Origin: Barnesiella sp.
GTDB taxonomy: Bacteria > Bacteroidota > Bacteroidia > Bacteroidales > Muribaculaceae
NCBI GenBank assembly: GCA_014801075.1
Contig: JAAVEW010000015.1
Location: 1-43,884 of the forward strand
DNA length: 43,884 bases
Direction of reading: 5' to 3'
Shown: positions 25,118-33,030 of the stretch, piece after piece
Layout: each line of letters begins with the position of its first letter
How positions within the stretch are numbered: the stretch's first letter is position 1
The notes under the pieces: model-generated
Seen by the model: the letters and a program-made list of their open reading frames with translations, nothing else
The model's database searches: none
Told to the model about the DNA's origin: nothing
Translations under genes and position numbers: made by a program

Positions 25118-25125
25118 TACTTTTG
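25118..25125 (+). promoter_or_regulatory. -7 box for the 257-residue-frame gene
   Basis: TACTTTTG matches TAnnTTTG. It lies downstream of the most upstream possible start of the next gene, so translation more likely begins at the ATGs at 25152 or 25158. Confidence 0.45.
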
Positions 25126-25157
25126 TGAATATATTGACAAGTAAATATATTATGATT

Positions 25158-25886
25158 ATGAAATCTTTTAGAGAATATCTGAACGAAAGTTCTTTTGAAA
25201 ATACATGGGCAGAGATAGTAACGTGTTTCTCTGAGCCTGAAGAACTCAGAGGTGTGTACTTTAATTATTACGAGAAGTTGAAAGCACTGCCCTATTCACC
25301 ATGCAAAGGCGAAATCAGCATCGTTGACTATTTTCCCGATTCTCAACCTAAAGGGATGAATGCTGCACCCGATTATTTAATAGATAAGAAGGTGATAACA
25401 ACCGTGAAGAATGTTTCATATATTACTGCCGTATTACTTTACTGGTCTTCATTGCATACATTTCATACTTCTAAAGAGCATGATGATGACCTTGGTAGAT
25501 ACCTTGATATAATATCGTCAGACAATCCACGCAGTTTGGCGGAATATCTTAACGAATCTATGAAACGCACTCCACAGAATGAAGAAATTCAGAAAAGCAT
25601 TAAGAGGAAAGAACATTTATTCTGGCAGGGAATTATTGAAAAGTCATCGCCGGGCGACTGGCGCGGCATATTATATGTGCTGAAGCGCAAGCTTGGTTAC
25701 GACATGGGATTCATGCGCGGATTTGCCGACCATGCCGGTCGCGAGCATGATGCCGACCGGATGCAATTGTGCTGTAATCTTATTGACCGTGCAACTACCC
25801 ACATATACCCCGATGAGGATGGCAAAAGGGCTCTTCATCTTCTTTTCAAAGTGCTCGAACAAAATATAACCGATTGGAACTATTGA
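25158..25886 (+). CDS. Unknown protein paired with a phosphoesterase
   Basis: 242 residues from MKSFREYLNE (ATG at 25152 would add two). I do not recognise the family. It is soluble, without signal or transmembrane segments, and mostly helical. Notable segments: EEELRG-like acidic N-terminal part, PDYLIDKKVITTVKNVSYIT, the HTSKEHDDDLGRYLD acidic patch, GFMRGFADHAGREHDADRMQ with several His/Asp, and a C-terminal HLLFKVLEQNITDW. The metallophosphoesterase gene starts 5 bases after its stop, implying a functional pair. A metal or nucleotide role is only a guess from the His/Asp pattern. Confidence 0.7.
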   Translation: MKSFREYLNESSFENTWAEIVTCFSEPEELRGVYFNYYEKLKALPYSPCKGEISIVDYFPDSQPKGMNAAPDYLIDKKVITTVKNVSYITAVLLYWSSLHTFHTSKEHDDDLGRYLDIISSDNPRSLAEYLNESMKRTPQNEEIQKSIKRKEHLFWQGIIEKSSPGDWRGILYVLKRKLGYDMGFMRGFADHAGREHDADRMQLCCNLIDRATTHIYPDEDGKRALHLLFKVLEQNITDWNY

Positions 25887-25891
25887 CCCTT

Positions 25892-26500
25892 ATGAAAATA
25901 CTTCACCTTTCAGACACCCACGGCACGCATCATCGACTCACGGAACTACCGAAGGCCGACATTGTAGTTCATTCAGGCGACTTCTGTATGGTCGGGGAGG
26001 AGCGCGAAGCATTAGATTTCCTCAACTGGATTTGTGACCTACCCTATAACCATAAGATTTTCATTTGTGGTAATCACGACGCGTGTCTACATGACGCGAA
26101 CATTGATGGTCTTGACAGCAATGTCCACTTCCTCTGTAATTCCGACATTGAGATTGAGGGATTTAAGTTTTATGGCGTACCCATGTTCACAGAAGATTGC
26201 ATTAGTAGCCGTCAAACCCACAATTACGCTAATATACCTGACGATACGGATATACTGATTACCCATTCACCCGCCCTTGGTATTCTCGACCTTGACGACA
26301 GCGTCAACGGGGACTTCATCCACTACGGCTCTGAGGAAATTCTCCAACGAGTGATGAAGATTCATCCGCGCGCACATCTGTTCGGTCACGTTCATCGCCA
26401 ACATGGAACGATGGAACAATATGGCATCATCTTCTCCAACGGGGCGATAATGAACGATGACTATACAAAACTAAACATCCCTAATATAATAGAAATATGA
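25892..26500 (+). CDS. Calcineurin-like metallophosphoesterase
   Basis: 202 residues from MKILHLSDTHG. All metallophosphoesterase blocks are present: DTH (Asp8/His10), GD (Asp30), GNHD (Asn62/His63), ITHSPA and the C-terminal GHVH. It is small and soluble, of the YfcE/MPPED-like type acting on phosphodiesters or nucleotides. Substrate unknown. Tightly coupled to the unknown upstream gene, within the AT-rich island, so a nucleotide- or RNA-related defence or stress role is conceivable. Confidence 0.9.
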   Translation: MKILHLSDTHGTHHRLTELPKADIVVHSGDFCMVGEEREALDFLNWICDLPYNHKIFICGNHDACLHDANIDGLDSNVHFLCNSDIEIEGFKFYGVPMFTEDCISSRQTHNYANIPDDTDILITHSPALGILDLDDSVNGDFIHYGSEEILQRVMKIHPRAHLFGHVHRQHGTMEQYGIIFSNGAIMNDDYTKLNIPNIIEI

Positions 26501-26517
26501 ATATTCCAATTTTATCA

Positions 26518-26525
26518 TAACTTTG
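26518..26525 (+). promoter_or_regulatory. -7 box for the PD-(D/E)XK gene
   Basis: TAACTTTG lies 64 bases before the ATG and matches the -7 consensus. No -33 TTTG at canonical spacing. Confidence 0.4.
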
Positions 26526-26589
26526 TGCTGAAAAAACGAACGTCTGAGATAACCTTTGCGGTCCAAAATATAATTCTTATATTCGCAAT

Positions 26590-27798
26590 ATGTTTACCCA
26601 TCTTGATAAATTAATAATAGAACTTCGAAAATCAAATTTTGATTTTCAATCTCAGAGACCGCGATATAATCCTTTGGAAGAATTTGTGTATCGCGTGAGA
26701 GAAAAAGAAAATACCCACAGTAGAATAATAGCAGATCTCTTAAACCCTAAAGGCTCGCATAATCAAGGAAGTATATTTCTTGAATCTTTTTTGCGTGCCG
26801 TTCTCGAACAATATAGCTCCGATACAGTAAATAGAGTGGACTTTAACTATGAGGCTGAGTTTTTTATTGGAAGAGAGTTTTGCATAAAGGAGTATTCTTC
26901 CGATAGAACAGATTCAGGTAGAATCGATATCTACATAGAACTAAAGAATGTGGTTGGGAAGGATTTTGGTATTATCATAGAGAACAAAATTAATGATGCA
27001 TCTTTCCAACCCAATCAATTAGCACGCTATGTGGATGCGATTAAGAATAAATTTAATAGGGAGAATAAAAAAGATAGCACAATTCTCACTGTTTGTATTC
27101 CACGTCTTTGTAATACTAGGATTGAAGATCAATGTGCGATTATATTACCAGATAAATTAGGTGATATATTTGAATCAGCAATCAAATTTTGTACTGATAC
27201 ACATGTATCCAATACGATGACCTCATATATTACGTGTCTAAGAAATATTAATTTAATTAATGCATCTATGAACAATTCAAAAATATTATTTGAATTCCTT
27301 AAATCGAATAAATCAGATATAAAAGTATCCGATATAAAGACTATCATTAATGCATATAGTCAACTACCAACCTATTACCTTGAGTCAATCGATAAGACCA
27401 TTAAGGAACGGACTTCAGGCAATTCAGATATTAAACATACAATTGGTAGTACCTTAAAAGGATACTTGGATATTTGGGATGAGGGAATATATCGTAAAAA
27501 AGAAACATGGCAATGGCTTTCTTTGACAGTTGACCATAATTGTATTTATTTTTATATAGTCTCTAATGAAAAAGATAGTGAATCAAGAGATAAAAAGGCT
27601 AAATCGATTGGCTATGGTCTGGGACAACCTTCCGGTGGTGTTACATGGTATAAGCCAATCAATTCTTCGGGAGAAGTTGATGTCGAAAGATTTCAGATTA
27701 GCTATGGGGACGAATTGCCTAATATTGAATTTATTACAGATAAAATTTTCAATATTCTTAACGAAATGAGGAAGGTTAGTTTGGATAAAAACTCATGA
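26590..27798 (+). CDS. PD-(D/E)XK superfamily nuclease (PDDEXK_4-like)
   Basis: 402 residues. The N-terminal third holds a restriction-endonuclease-like core: Glu40 in EKENTHSRIIADLLNP, Asp113 in GRIDIYIEL and ENK (131-133) in GIIIENKIND, followed by QPNQLARYVDA. This order matches the PD-(D/E)XK family PF14281. The remaining C-terminal part (about 180-402) is of unknown fold and ends SYGDELPNIEFITDKIF. Such stand-alone nucleases occur in bacterial defence and mobile islands. It is strongly AT-rich, with no partner methylase. Confidence 0.85.
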   Translation: MFTHLDKLIIELRKSNFDFQSQRPRYNPLEEFVYRVREKENTHSRIIADLLNPKGSHNQGSIFLESFLRAVLEQYSSDTVNRVDFNYEAEFFIGREFCIKEYSSDRTDSGRIDIYIELKNVVGKDFGIIIENKINDASFQPNQLARYVDAIKNKFNRENKKDSTILTVCIPRLCNTRIEDQCAIILPDKLGDIFESAIKFCTDTHVSNTMTSYITCLRNINLINASMNNSKILFEFLKSNKSDIKVSDIKTIINAYSQLPTYYLESIDKTIKERTSGNSDIKHTIGSTLKGYLDIWDEGIYRKKETWQWLSLTVDHNCIYFYIVSNEKDSESRDKKAKSIGYGLGQPSGGVTWYKPINSSGEVDVERFQISYGDELPNIEFITDKIFNILNEMRKVSLDKNS

Positions 27799-27886
27799 TT
27801 CGACTCCCAACAATGGGAAAAGACCATTTTAAGTAAATACATTTAGCTTTCAGTTGTTTAATCTTTAGTAATACATTTCAACCATC

Positions 27887-27931
27887 TTGTACCGCAAAAT
27901 GCGACATCACCGTCGTAATTTTGCGGTACAA
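27887..27931 (+). promoter_or_regulatory. 14-bp hairpin carrying a -7 box before the tRNA-like element
   Basis: TTGTACCGCAAAAT (27887-27900) and its perfect complement (27918-27931) surround a 17-base loop. The 3' arm overlaps TAATTTTG (27916-27923), a -7-like element 16 bases before the tRNA-like sequence. It may end the nuclease transcript, drive the tRNA-like RNA, or both. Confidence 0.6.
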
Positions 27932-27938
27932 TAACATC

Positions 27939-28016
27939 AGCTCGGTGGCGGAATTGGTCAGACGCGCTTTGTGTGCCCCGGAAGGGGTATTGCCGGTTCG
28001 AGTCCGGCCCGGGCTG
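27939..28016 (+). tRNA. tRNA-Leu-like element lacking the anticodon arm (probable pseudo-tRNA)
   Basis: AGCTCGG (27939-27945) pairs with CCGGGCT (28009-28015, one wobble) as an acceptor stem. A Leu-type D-arm (GCGGAATTGGTCAGACGCG), a perfect T-arm (GCCGG-TTCGAGT-CCGGC) and a class II variable arm CCCC-GGAA-GGGG are intact. Between D-arm and variable arm only about 6 bases (CTTTGT) remain where a 17-base anticodon stem-loop should be. A class I fold would need a mismatched anticodon stem and lacks U33. No CCA is encoded. It is either a deletion remnant or a tRNA-like RNA with another role. Confidence 0.55.
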
Positions 28017-28031
28017 CTAAAAATATAAGAG

Positions 28032-28169
28032 ATGAATCGTCCTGTTATAATTTCTCAACTTCGATGGAGTGCTCAACACAAAGAGCAGTTTCACATGCAG
28101 TTGACCATCGACAATAAGCCCACCGAAGATGCATGGGCCAAGCAAGAGATTTACCAGGGAGATTCTTAA
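28032..28169 (+). CDS. Small ORF of 45 codons, possibly a remnant
   Basis: Starts MNRPVIISQLRWSAQHKEQF and ends KQEIYQGDS, beginning 15 bases after the tRNA-like element. No recognisable domain. Amino-acid use is protein-like, but it is short and could be the fragment of a larger lost gene. Confidence 0.3.
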   Translation: MNRPVIISQLRWSAQHKEQFHMQLTIDNKPTEDAWAKQEIYQGDS

Positions 28170-28204
28170 ATCCAATCGTTGATATAACAGAAATAGACAC
28201 TAAC

Positions 28205-28236
28205 ATACAATCAAAATAAATAATACAATCAAAATA
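28205..28236 (+). repeat. 14-bp direct repeat before the FtsZ-C-like gene
   Basis: ATACAATCAAAATA occurs at 28205-28218 and 28223-28236, a period of 18 bases, ending 9 bases before the ATG at 28246. It could be a regulator-binding pair or local slippage. Confidence 0.7.
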
Positions 28237-28245
28237 CTAAGAACT

Positions 28246-28650
28246 ATGACAAATGAAATTTCAGAATGGAACGGTTACCCCGTGTATGGCGATGTCCGTG
28301 AACTCGATTATATCGCCGGTGCAGACAGCTTAATCAACCTTGAAAAAGATGATATTATCCGTGTGCTTTCAGCTGATGGTAAAAACTATTTGACTACAAG
28401 TATCCACACCAATCTCGGCGACGCATTTAAAGATGCCCTAAACGACCTATCATGCAATATTGACAATGTAAACAGTCTATTGATTGATTTCCGCTACGGT
28501 AATAAGTCGCCAAAAATGTCAGAATTATCCCCTATTACGGCATCACTTTCTGAAGCCAATCCTGACATTGATGTAGTATGGGGAATGTCATCCGATGAAA
28601 CATTAGCAGATTCATGCAAGGTGACATTGCTCGCATCAGTAAAAGCTTAA
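28246..28650 (+). CDS. Stand-alone FtsZ C-terminal-domain-like protein
   Basis: 134 residues. The second half aligns by eye with the C-terminal (FtsZ_C/tubulin-like) domain of FtsZ: LGDAFKDALNDL (helix before the domain), VNSLLIDFRYG in place of the first strand, MSELSPITASL, and VVWGMSSDETLADSCKVTLLAS (111-132), the last very close to the conserved WG-DE-LGD-VKVTLIATG pattern. The GTP-binding N-terminal domain with GGGTGTG is absent. Residues 1-50 are unrelated and unrecognised. It could cap, sequester or sense FtsZ. This is inference. It lies alone in the AT-rich island. Confidence 0.7.
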   Translation: MTNEISEWNGYPVYGDVRELDYIAGADSLINLEKDDIIRVLSADGKNYLTTSIHTNLGDAFKDALNDLSCNIDNVNSLLIDFRYGNKSPKMSELSPITASLSEANPDIDVVWGMSSDETLADSCKVTLLASVKA

Positions 28651-28710
28651 ATAATTATAATATAGTAGAATTTAAAACATATATATGAGTCGGGAATTTG
28701 ATAGAGAAGC

Positions 28711-28735
28711 AACTGTTCGGAAATTCCGAACAGTT
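28711..28735. promoter_or_regulatory. 25-bp palindrome
   Basis: AACTGTTCGGAA (28711-28722) and its exact complement (28724-28735) flank a single A. No gene starts beside it on the plus strand. It lies between the FtsZ-C-like stop and the following terminator, so it may be an extra transcript-end structure or an operator. Confidence 0.65.
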
Positions 28736-28784
28736 CGAATGGAAGGCAATAAAAGGGTGTTAGAACCAATTGGTGTAATTATAG

Positions 28785-28823
28785 CAAAGAGGTCGTCTAT
28801 AGTTGTGTTAGACGGCCTCTTTG
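28785..28823. terminator. Bidirectional terminator between convergent genes
   Basis: CAAAGAGGTCGTCT (28785-28798) pairs with AGACGGCCTCTTTG (28810-28823) over 14 bp with one wobble and an 11-base loop. It lies between the FtsZ-C-like gene and the convergent membrane-protein gene. Confidence 0.75.
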
Positions 28824-28876
28824 TGGTTATTGGTTCTTTGTAGTGGTGTTGTTGTGATTTGCTGTGCGGTGGTGGG

Positions 28877-29452
28877 TTATTTTGCGGTGTTTTTGCGGAT
28901 TTCGGCGCAGTCGTTGGCTATTGAGCCGATTGCGAGGATTTGTTCGCCAATCAGTCGCCAGAAAAGGATGTTGATGAAGCCTATGATTGCGGCACCTACA
29001 GCCATCAGGAGCCCGGTTAGGAAGAACTCTGCACCATTGCCGGTGATGGGGAGGAGGATGGCTGACAGAACGCCGAAACATACTCCGATAACGCCAATCA
29101 TAAGACCTAACCATTCACCGAACACGATGACAAAACCGCTGATTGCAGGGATTGCGAGGAAGCGAGCATTTTCGGGAATATCTACACCTACAAGTTTGGC
29201 GCGCTTAAACCAGTAAATGATGGTGAATACACCCGAGGCGATGACAACAAGTATCATAAGGATAGCGAATACGTATGCTCCGCCGTTGAGATAGTGGATG
29301 GTGTCGAGTGTGTACTTGGTAACTCCATAAATTATACCGAGACCAAACACTACGCCGAGTACATAGTAAAGAATACGGAAAGGCTGACGGAAAAGCTTAC
29401 CGCCGTCAATGTAATTGAAAAGGGGTTCAAGAATTGAAAGAACTTTGTCCAT
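28877..29452 (-). CDS. Polytopic membrane protein of unknown function
   Basis: 191 residues from MDKVLSILEP; a second in-frame ATG at 29464 would add four residues. At least four hydrophobic helices (about 27-48, 60-85, 96-125, 130-160) follow an amphipathic N-terminus (FNYIDGGKLFRQPFRILYYV). The C-terminus is hydrophilic (IANDCAEIRKNTAK). No domain recognised. GC content is closer to the core genes than its island neighbours. It may be a chromosomal gene enclosed by the island. Confidence 0.7.
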   Translation of the reverse strand: MDKVLSILEPLFNYIDGGKLFRQPFRILYYVLGVVFGLGIIYGVTKYTLDTIHYLNGGAYVFAILMILVVIASGVFTIIYWFKRAKLVGVDIPENARFLAIPAISGFVIVFGEWLGLMIGVIGVCFGVLSAILLPITGNGAEFFLTGLLMAVGAAIIGFINILFWRLIGEQILAIGSIANDCAEIRKNTAK

Positions 29453-29738
29453 AAAAAAATGCATTAAGGTTGGTTAATAAAATTTTATATTTGTAAATAT
29501 ACATTAAAAAATCAAAACCAAACTTTCCCTAAGAGCATATTTAACATATATTAACAATATACACCCACTTTCGTTACTATACAGAGAAAGCCAAATATAT
29601 ACTAAGCCGTCCCGATTGTATCATTATAATTTGAGTTTTATTCCTTATCATTGCCCGATTCATTAACATAGAACTATTAATCTTTTAATTTCTGGTAACC
29701 AGGATTCGTTCTGAGTGGATTTTTTTCTTATCAACGTT

Positions 29739-30626
29739 TCAGTCCAACACTTTAAACTGACGTAAAATATCATACGTCAGTTTGGATAAAGGATGCTTAT
29801 CAAATTGAGAATCATCAATCGGGGTCCCCCATATAAGTTTATCTATCTGTTCCTGAGTATTGCCGGTCGTCTGGAAAGAATTTATGAGCGGTTCATATAG
29901 TGAATGATTATAAGCCTGTATCTTATCTAAGAGTTCCTTTACATAATCTGAGTGACATTTATATAATTCATCCAATACAAGGGTATCAACATTTTTATTT
30001 GAGTTTTGTATTTTAACCACGGGATTGTTTGGAAATATACAGCCATCTGAAGTTGAAGATTTTACCGTAACTTCAAAATAAGGGTCTTCTTTGCCATCAA
30101 GATGCCCAACATAAGGATGATAATCAATCTGCTTATCTTTCTTCACATGGTTACAAGTAGGACATGATGGTACAAGATTGTAAAATGATAATGCCAAATG
30201 TTTATAATTGGCATTCCCTTTTGGGAAAAAATGGTCCATTTCAGGCTTAATTCTCACTACTTTTCCATTGCGTCTACGCTTTTTTACTGTAAATGTATAT
30301 GTCCTATTGCAATATGGACAAACTCTGATCTTCAGTCGTTTAGATAGCCATTGAGCAATATTTACAGTTTTTGTATTATCAACAAAATAACTATAGAAAA
30401 AGGCTTTGTAAGCCTCGGGGAATTTTTCAGCATCGATTCCGGTATGATTTTGACAATTCGCCAACTTTGCAGGTTCACACAGAATCAGTTCTCTCAATGT
30501 GCGATAAGAAATTCCGGCAAATGGAAATAATGGAGATGCCGGTTTCAATTTTTTTCGCCAATTATCCAAATGATTAAAATACTCTTCAGCAATAGTTTGT
30601 ATATCGTATCGATTAATGCGTATCAT
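29739..30626 (-). CDS. ptuB: HNH endonuclease, Septu PtuB-like
   Basis: 295 residues from MIRINRYDIQ, chosen because it overlaps the ATPase stop by 14 bases; the frame is open 45 bases further. A zinc-finger-type HNH domain lies in the middle: CPYC (103-106), DHFFPKG with His132, ASFYNLVPSCPTCNHVK-like segment with Asn150, CxxC (155-158) and Asn159/His160. The C-terminus ends HPLSKLTYDILRQF, as in PtuB-type proteins. It is coupled to an upstream ABC-type ATPase, the composition of Septu anti-phage systems, where the nuclease is thought to cleave DNA once the ATPase senses infection. Symbol assignment is by analogy. Confidence 0.8.
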   Translation of the reverse strand: MIRINRYDIQTIAEEYFNHLDNWRKKLKPASPLFPFAGISYRTLRELILCEPAKLANCQNHTGIDAEKFPEAYKAFFYSYFVDNTKTVNIAQWLSKRLKIRVCPYCNRTYTFTVKKRRRNGKVVRIKPEMDHFFPKGNANYKHLALSFYNLVPSCPTCNHVKKDKQIDYHPYVGHLDGKEDPYFEVTVKSSTSDGCIFPNNPVVKIQNSNKNVDTLVLDELYKCHSDYVKELLDKIQAYNHSLYEPLINSFQTTGNTQEQIDKLIWGTPIDDSQFDKHPLSKLTYDILRQFKVLD

Positions 30627-32976
30627 ATATTCTTTCCTCCAATTGTTTAATGCGCTGTTCCAACAGTTCAATTGTTTTCTCTAAAGAATTGTTTTTTAAA
30701 ATAATTCTTTGAGAGTATAGTTTCAATAGTTGGGAACGTAATAGTGGCTCACTTACTAAATATATTTCCTTTTCTAACAAATCCAATTCATCCCGAGTTA
30801 ACGAACGGGACTCATTGAGCAGGGCGAACATTTCATTAATCTTAATTTTAGCAAATTCTCCTATCGGAACAGTATCAAGAAAGAACCCGTTTCGGAGCAA
30901 TGTATGCACGTTTGCCCCAAAAGTATCTTCCTGCATACTATAATCAGGGCGACCATCCTTTATAAATAAAACATTGCATTTCGGAATATCCGACAATATA
31001 AATGGGGAATGGGTTACAAATAATAAATTCAAGGACAAAGGTGAAGATGAGCGTATCTGCCCAATTTGCTCCAAAAGATAATGCACAAATCTGCGTTGAT
31101 ATTCCGGGTGAAAATAAAGCTCAACTTCTTCAAGAATCACATTTACATTTTTATAAACTATCTTCAGACCGCTTTTTCTTGATCGTAATATATTCTTAAG
31201 ATGATAAACAATCGAACTTGCGGAATTGAGCAACTGACGTTCTCCCGAACTCATCCTTGATATAGAATAAAGCCCTGCTTGCCCTTGACGAGAAAATAAA
31301 AATTCACCTTTAAATATTGGGGGTGGAAGTAATCCTGCAAAATCTTTATTACCAGCTATTGTATTGTAGTATTCCTCACAGTCCACATAGCTTGAGAATC
31401 CCAGTTGTTCTATCTGCGATTTATATACCTTATTGTCTGTCGCTATTTTATTAAAATACGACATGGTTTCAAAATTTTCTAAATAATTCAGTATCTGCCG
31501 CAGCTTTAAAGTAATGTGGGAGTGTGTTTTTTCAATATCGTCAACAAGAACTGCAAACATTTTTTCCAATGCTTTTTTTCGTGTTTCATTATTAAAAAAT
31601 AATTGCGGAGTTTCAAATACCTGCAATTCATTGGAGAAATAATCAGGATATGTTTCAAAAATACTAATCGTCTTATATATCAAATAGTTTATCGCATACG
31701 ACAGTAGGTCTGTCCCGGTAGGAGTTACAGTACAAAATGATAAGGAATAGGGTTTCAACTCAATCCATTTTTTCCACACCTCGTAAACTAAAACTATTCG
31801 CTGAAACTGGAGAAAAGTAATTCCGTTTAATTTTTTTTGAATTCCCTTAATTTTAACAAACAACTCTTTCCCTATACTATAGAGCTTTAATGGACCAGTT
31901 ATCTGTTTAAAATATTCACCCAAATCAGTCGTACTTGTATCTTTTACTAAATTGAGATAACTGAAAGACATATGACATAATGAGGTCTCAAATAAATTTG
32001 AATCAAATGATTCCCAAAATTCCAGATTTCGTTTAAACACGGTTTCGTCAGCCAGATTTATGCTGAGATTATCCCGTCTAAAACTGCCAGTGAAATGAAT
32101 TATATTGACAGCCTTTTTTTTAGCAAAATATTCCATCAGTATATCATTCAGCAACTTTGGATATTTATCAAGATTGAAGGCAAAACCCTCGACATGTTCC
32201 GTTCGGCTGATAGCATATTTCCCATCACGACAGTCAAAGAACAGTTCACTGAGCCTTTGTAATGACAGACTATGTTCTTTATTAATATTTATAATACCTC
32301 TATTCCTTTGAGGGGTAAGAACTATCGGAGTCTGGTATCCGTCATTCTTGTGAAACAATGCTGCAATCCACGCCTCTTCCTGTTTCTGTGCGCCTGTTTC
32401 CCATTTAAAATCTTCTGAATTATAGGCATACAATGAATAATTACTTACGAGTGTATAAAATAGGAATTGTATATGTTGCTGAAGTTCTTTCTTTACCTTA
32501 CTGCTTCTCATATTTATTTTAAATGACTTAGTAAAGATCACTTCCGCACCAACCTTTAACGATATTTTTTCGCCCTCACATGCGATACAGCAGATATTAT
32601 CGCCGACAGCATAATAAAGTCTTGCATGAAGACCGGGAATGAATTTTAATACTTCATGGTCTGATAAAAATCCGCTCAAATAAGCGAAATTGTTTAGTAT
32701 CCTTATCAATAGTTCTATTAATGAACTTTTTCCATCGCCGTTCTTTCCTACGATGCAAGAGATATTTATCACAAGATTCTCTCTATCGCAGTTTTTGACT
32801 TTAAAGAAATCATGTGGTAATCCACCTGTTCTCTTTTTTACTATTTCACCTAAGAATGTCTGCTCATAATTATTATTAAAAAAGTAAATAATATTAGGTT
32901 GCAGCACTTTCTTTAATTCATTTGAACGAGACTTTAAAATCTCTATACCTATCAGGGTGAAAACTGGTGGATACAT
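30613..32976 (-). CDS. ptuA: ABC-type/SMC-like ATPase, Septu PtuA-like
   Basis: 787 residues from MYPPVFTLIG; the frame could extend 19 codons upstream, but the -7 box at 33031-33038 would then lie within it. Walker A GKNGDGKSS (about 77-85), a long central insertion (about 100-560), ABC signature RMSSGERQLL (about 574), Walker B VILEEVELYFHPE (about 613) and the VTHSP switch histidine (about 655), then a C-terminal coiled coil (KTIELLEQRIKQLEERI). No TOPRIM domain, so it is not OLD-like. The HNH nuclease downstream supplies the nuclease. It is longer than typical PtuA (roughly 500-600 residues), so it may be a Septu subtype or a related ATPase-HNH defence pair. Confidence 0.82.
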   Translation of the reverse strand: MYPPVFTLIGIEILKSRSNELKKVLQPNIIYFFNNNYEQTFLGEIVKKRTGGLPHDFFKVKNCDRENLVINISCIVGKNGDGKSSLIELLIRILNNFAYLSGFLSDHEVLKFIPGLHARLYYAVGDNICCIACEGEKISLKVGAEVIFTKSFKINMRSSKVKKELQQHIQFLFYTLVSNYSLYAYNSEDFKWETGAQKQEEAWIAALFHKNDGYQTPIVLTPQRNRGIININKEHSLSLQRLSELFFDCRDGKYAISRTEHVEGFAFNLDKYPKLLNDILMEYFAKKKAVNIIHFTGSFRRDNLSINLADETVFKRNLEFWESFDSNLFETSLCHMSFSYLNLVKDTSTTDLGEYFKQITGPLKLYSIGKELFVKIKGIQKKLNGITFLQFQRIVLVYEVWKKWIELKPYSLSFCTVTPTGTDLLSYAINYLIYKTISIFETYPDYFSNELQVFETPQLFFNNETRKKALEKMFAVLVDDIEKTHSHITLKLRQILNYLENFETMSYFNKIATDNKVYKSQIEQLGFSSYVDCEEYYNTIAGNKDFAGLLPPPIFKGEFLFSRQGQAGLYSISRMSSGERQLLNSASSIVYHLKNILRSRKSGLKIVYKNVNVILEEVELYFHPEYQRRFVHYLLEQIGQIRSSSPLSLNLLFVTHSPFILSDIPKCNVLFIKDGRPDYSMQEDTFGANVHTLLRNGFFLDTVPIGEFAKIKINEMFALLNESRSLTRDELDLLEKEIYLVSEPLLRSQLLKLYSQRIILKNNSLEKTIELLEQRIKQLEERIYDTH

Positions 32977-33030
32977 TTGAAGTGAATATATATGAAGTTT
33001 GACAAAAAAACAATCAGAAGCAGTTAAGTA

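Noticed and set aside
27939-28016. A functional class I tRNA with a TGC anticodon
   Set aside because: This fold needs a C-A mismatch and two wobbles in the anticodon stem and has G rather than U at position 33; the variable-arm hairpin fits a class II tRNA-Leu remnant better.
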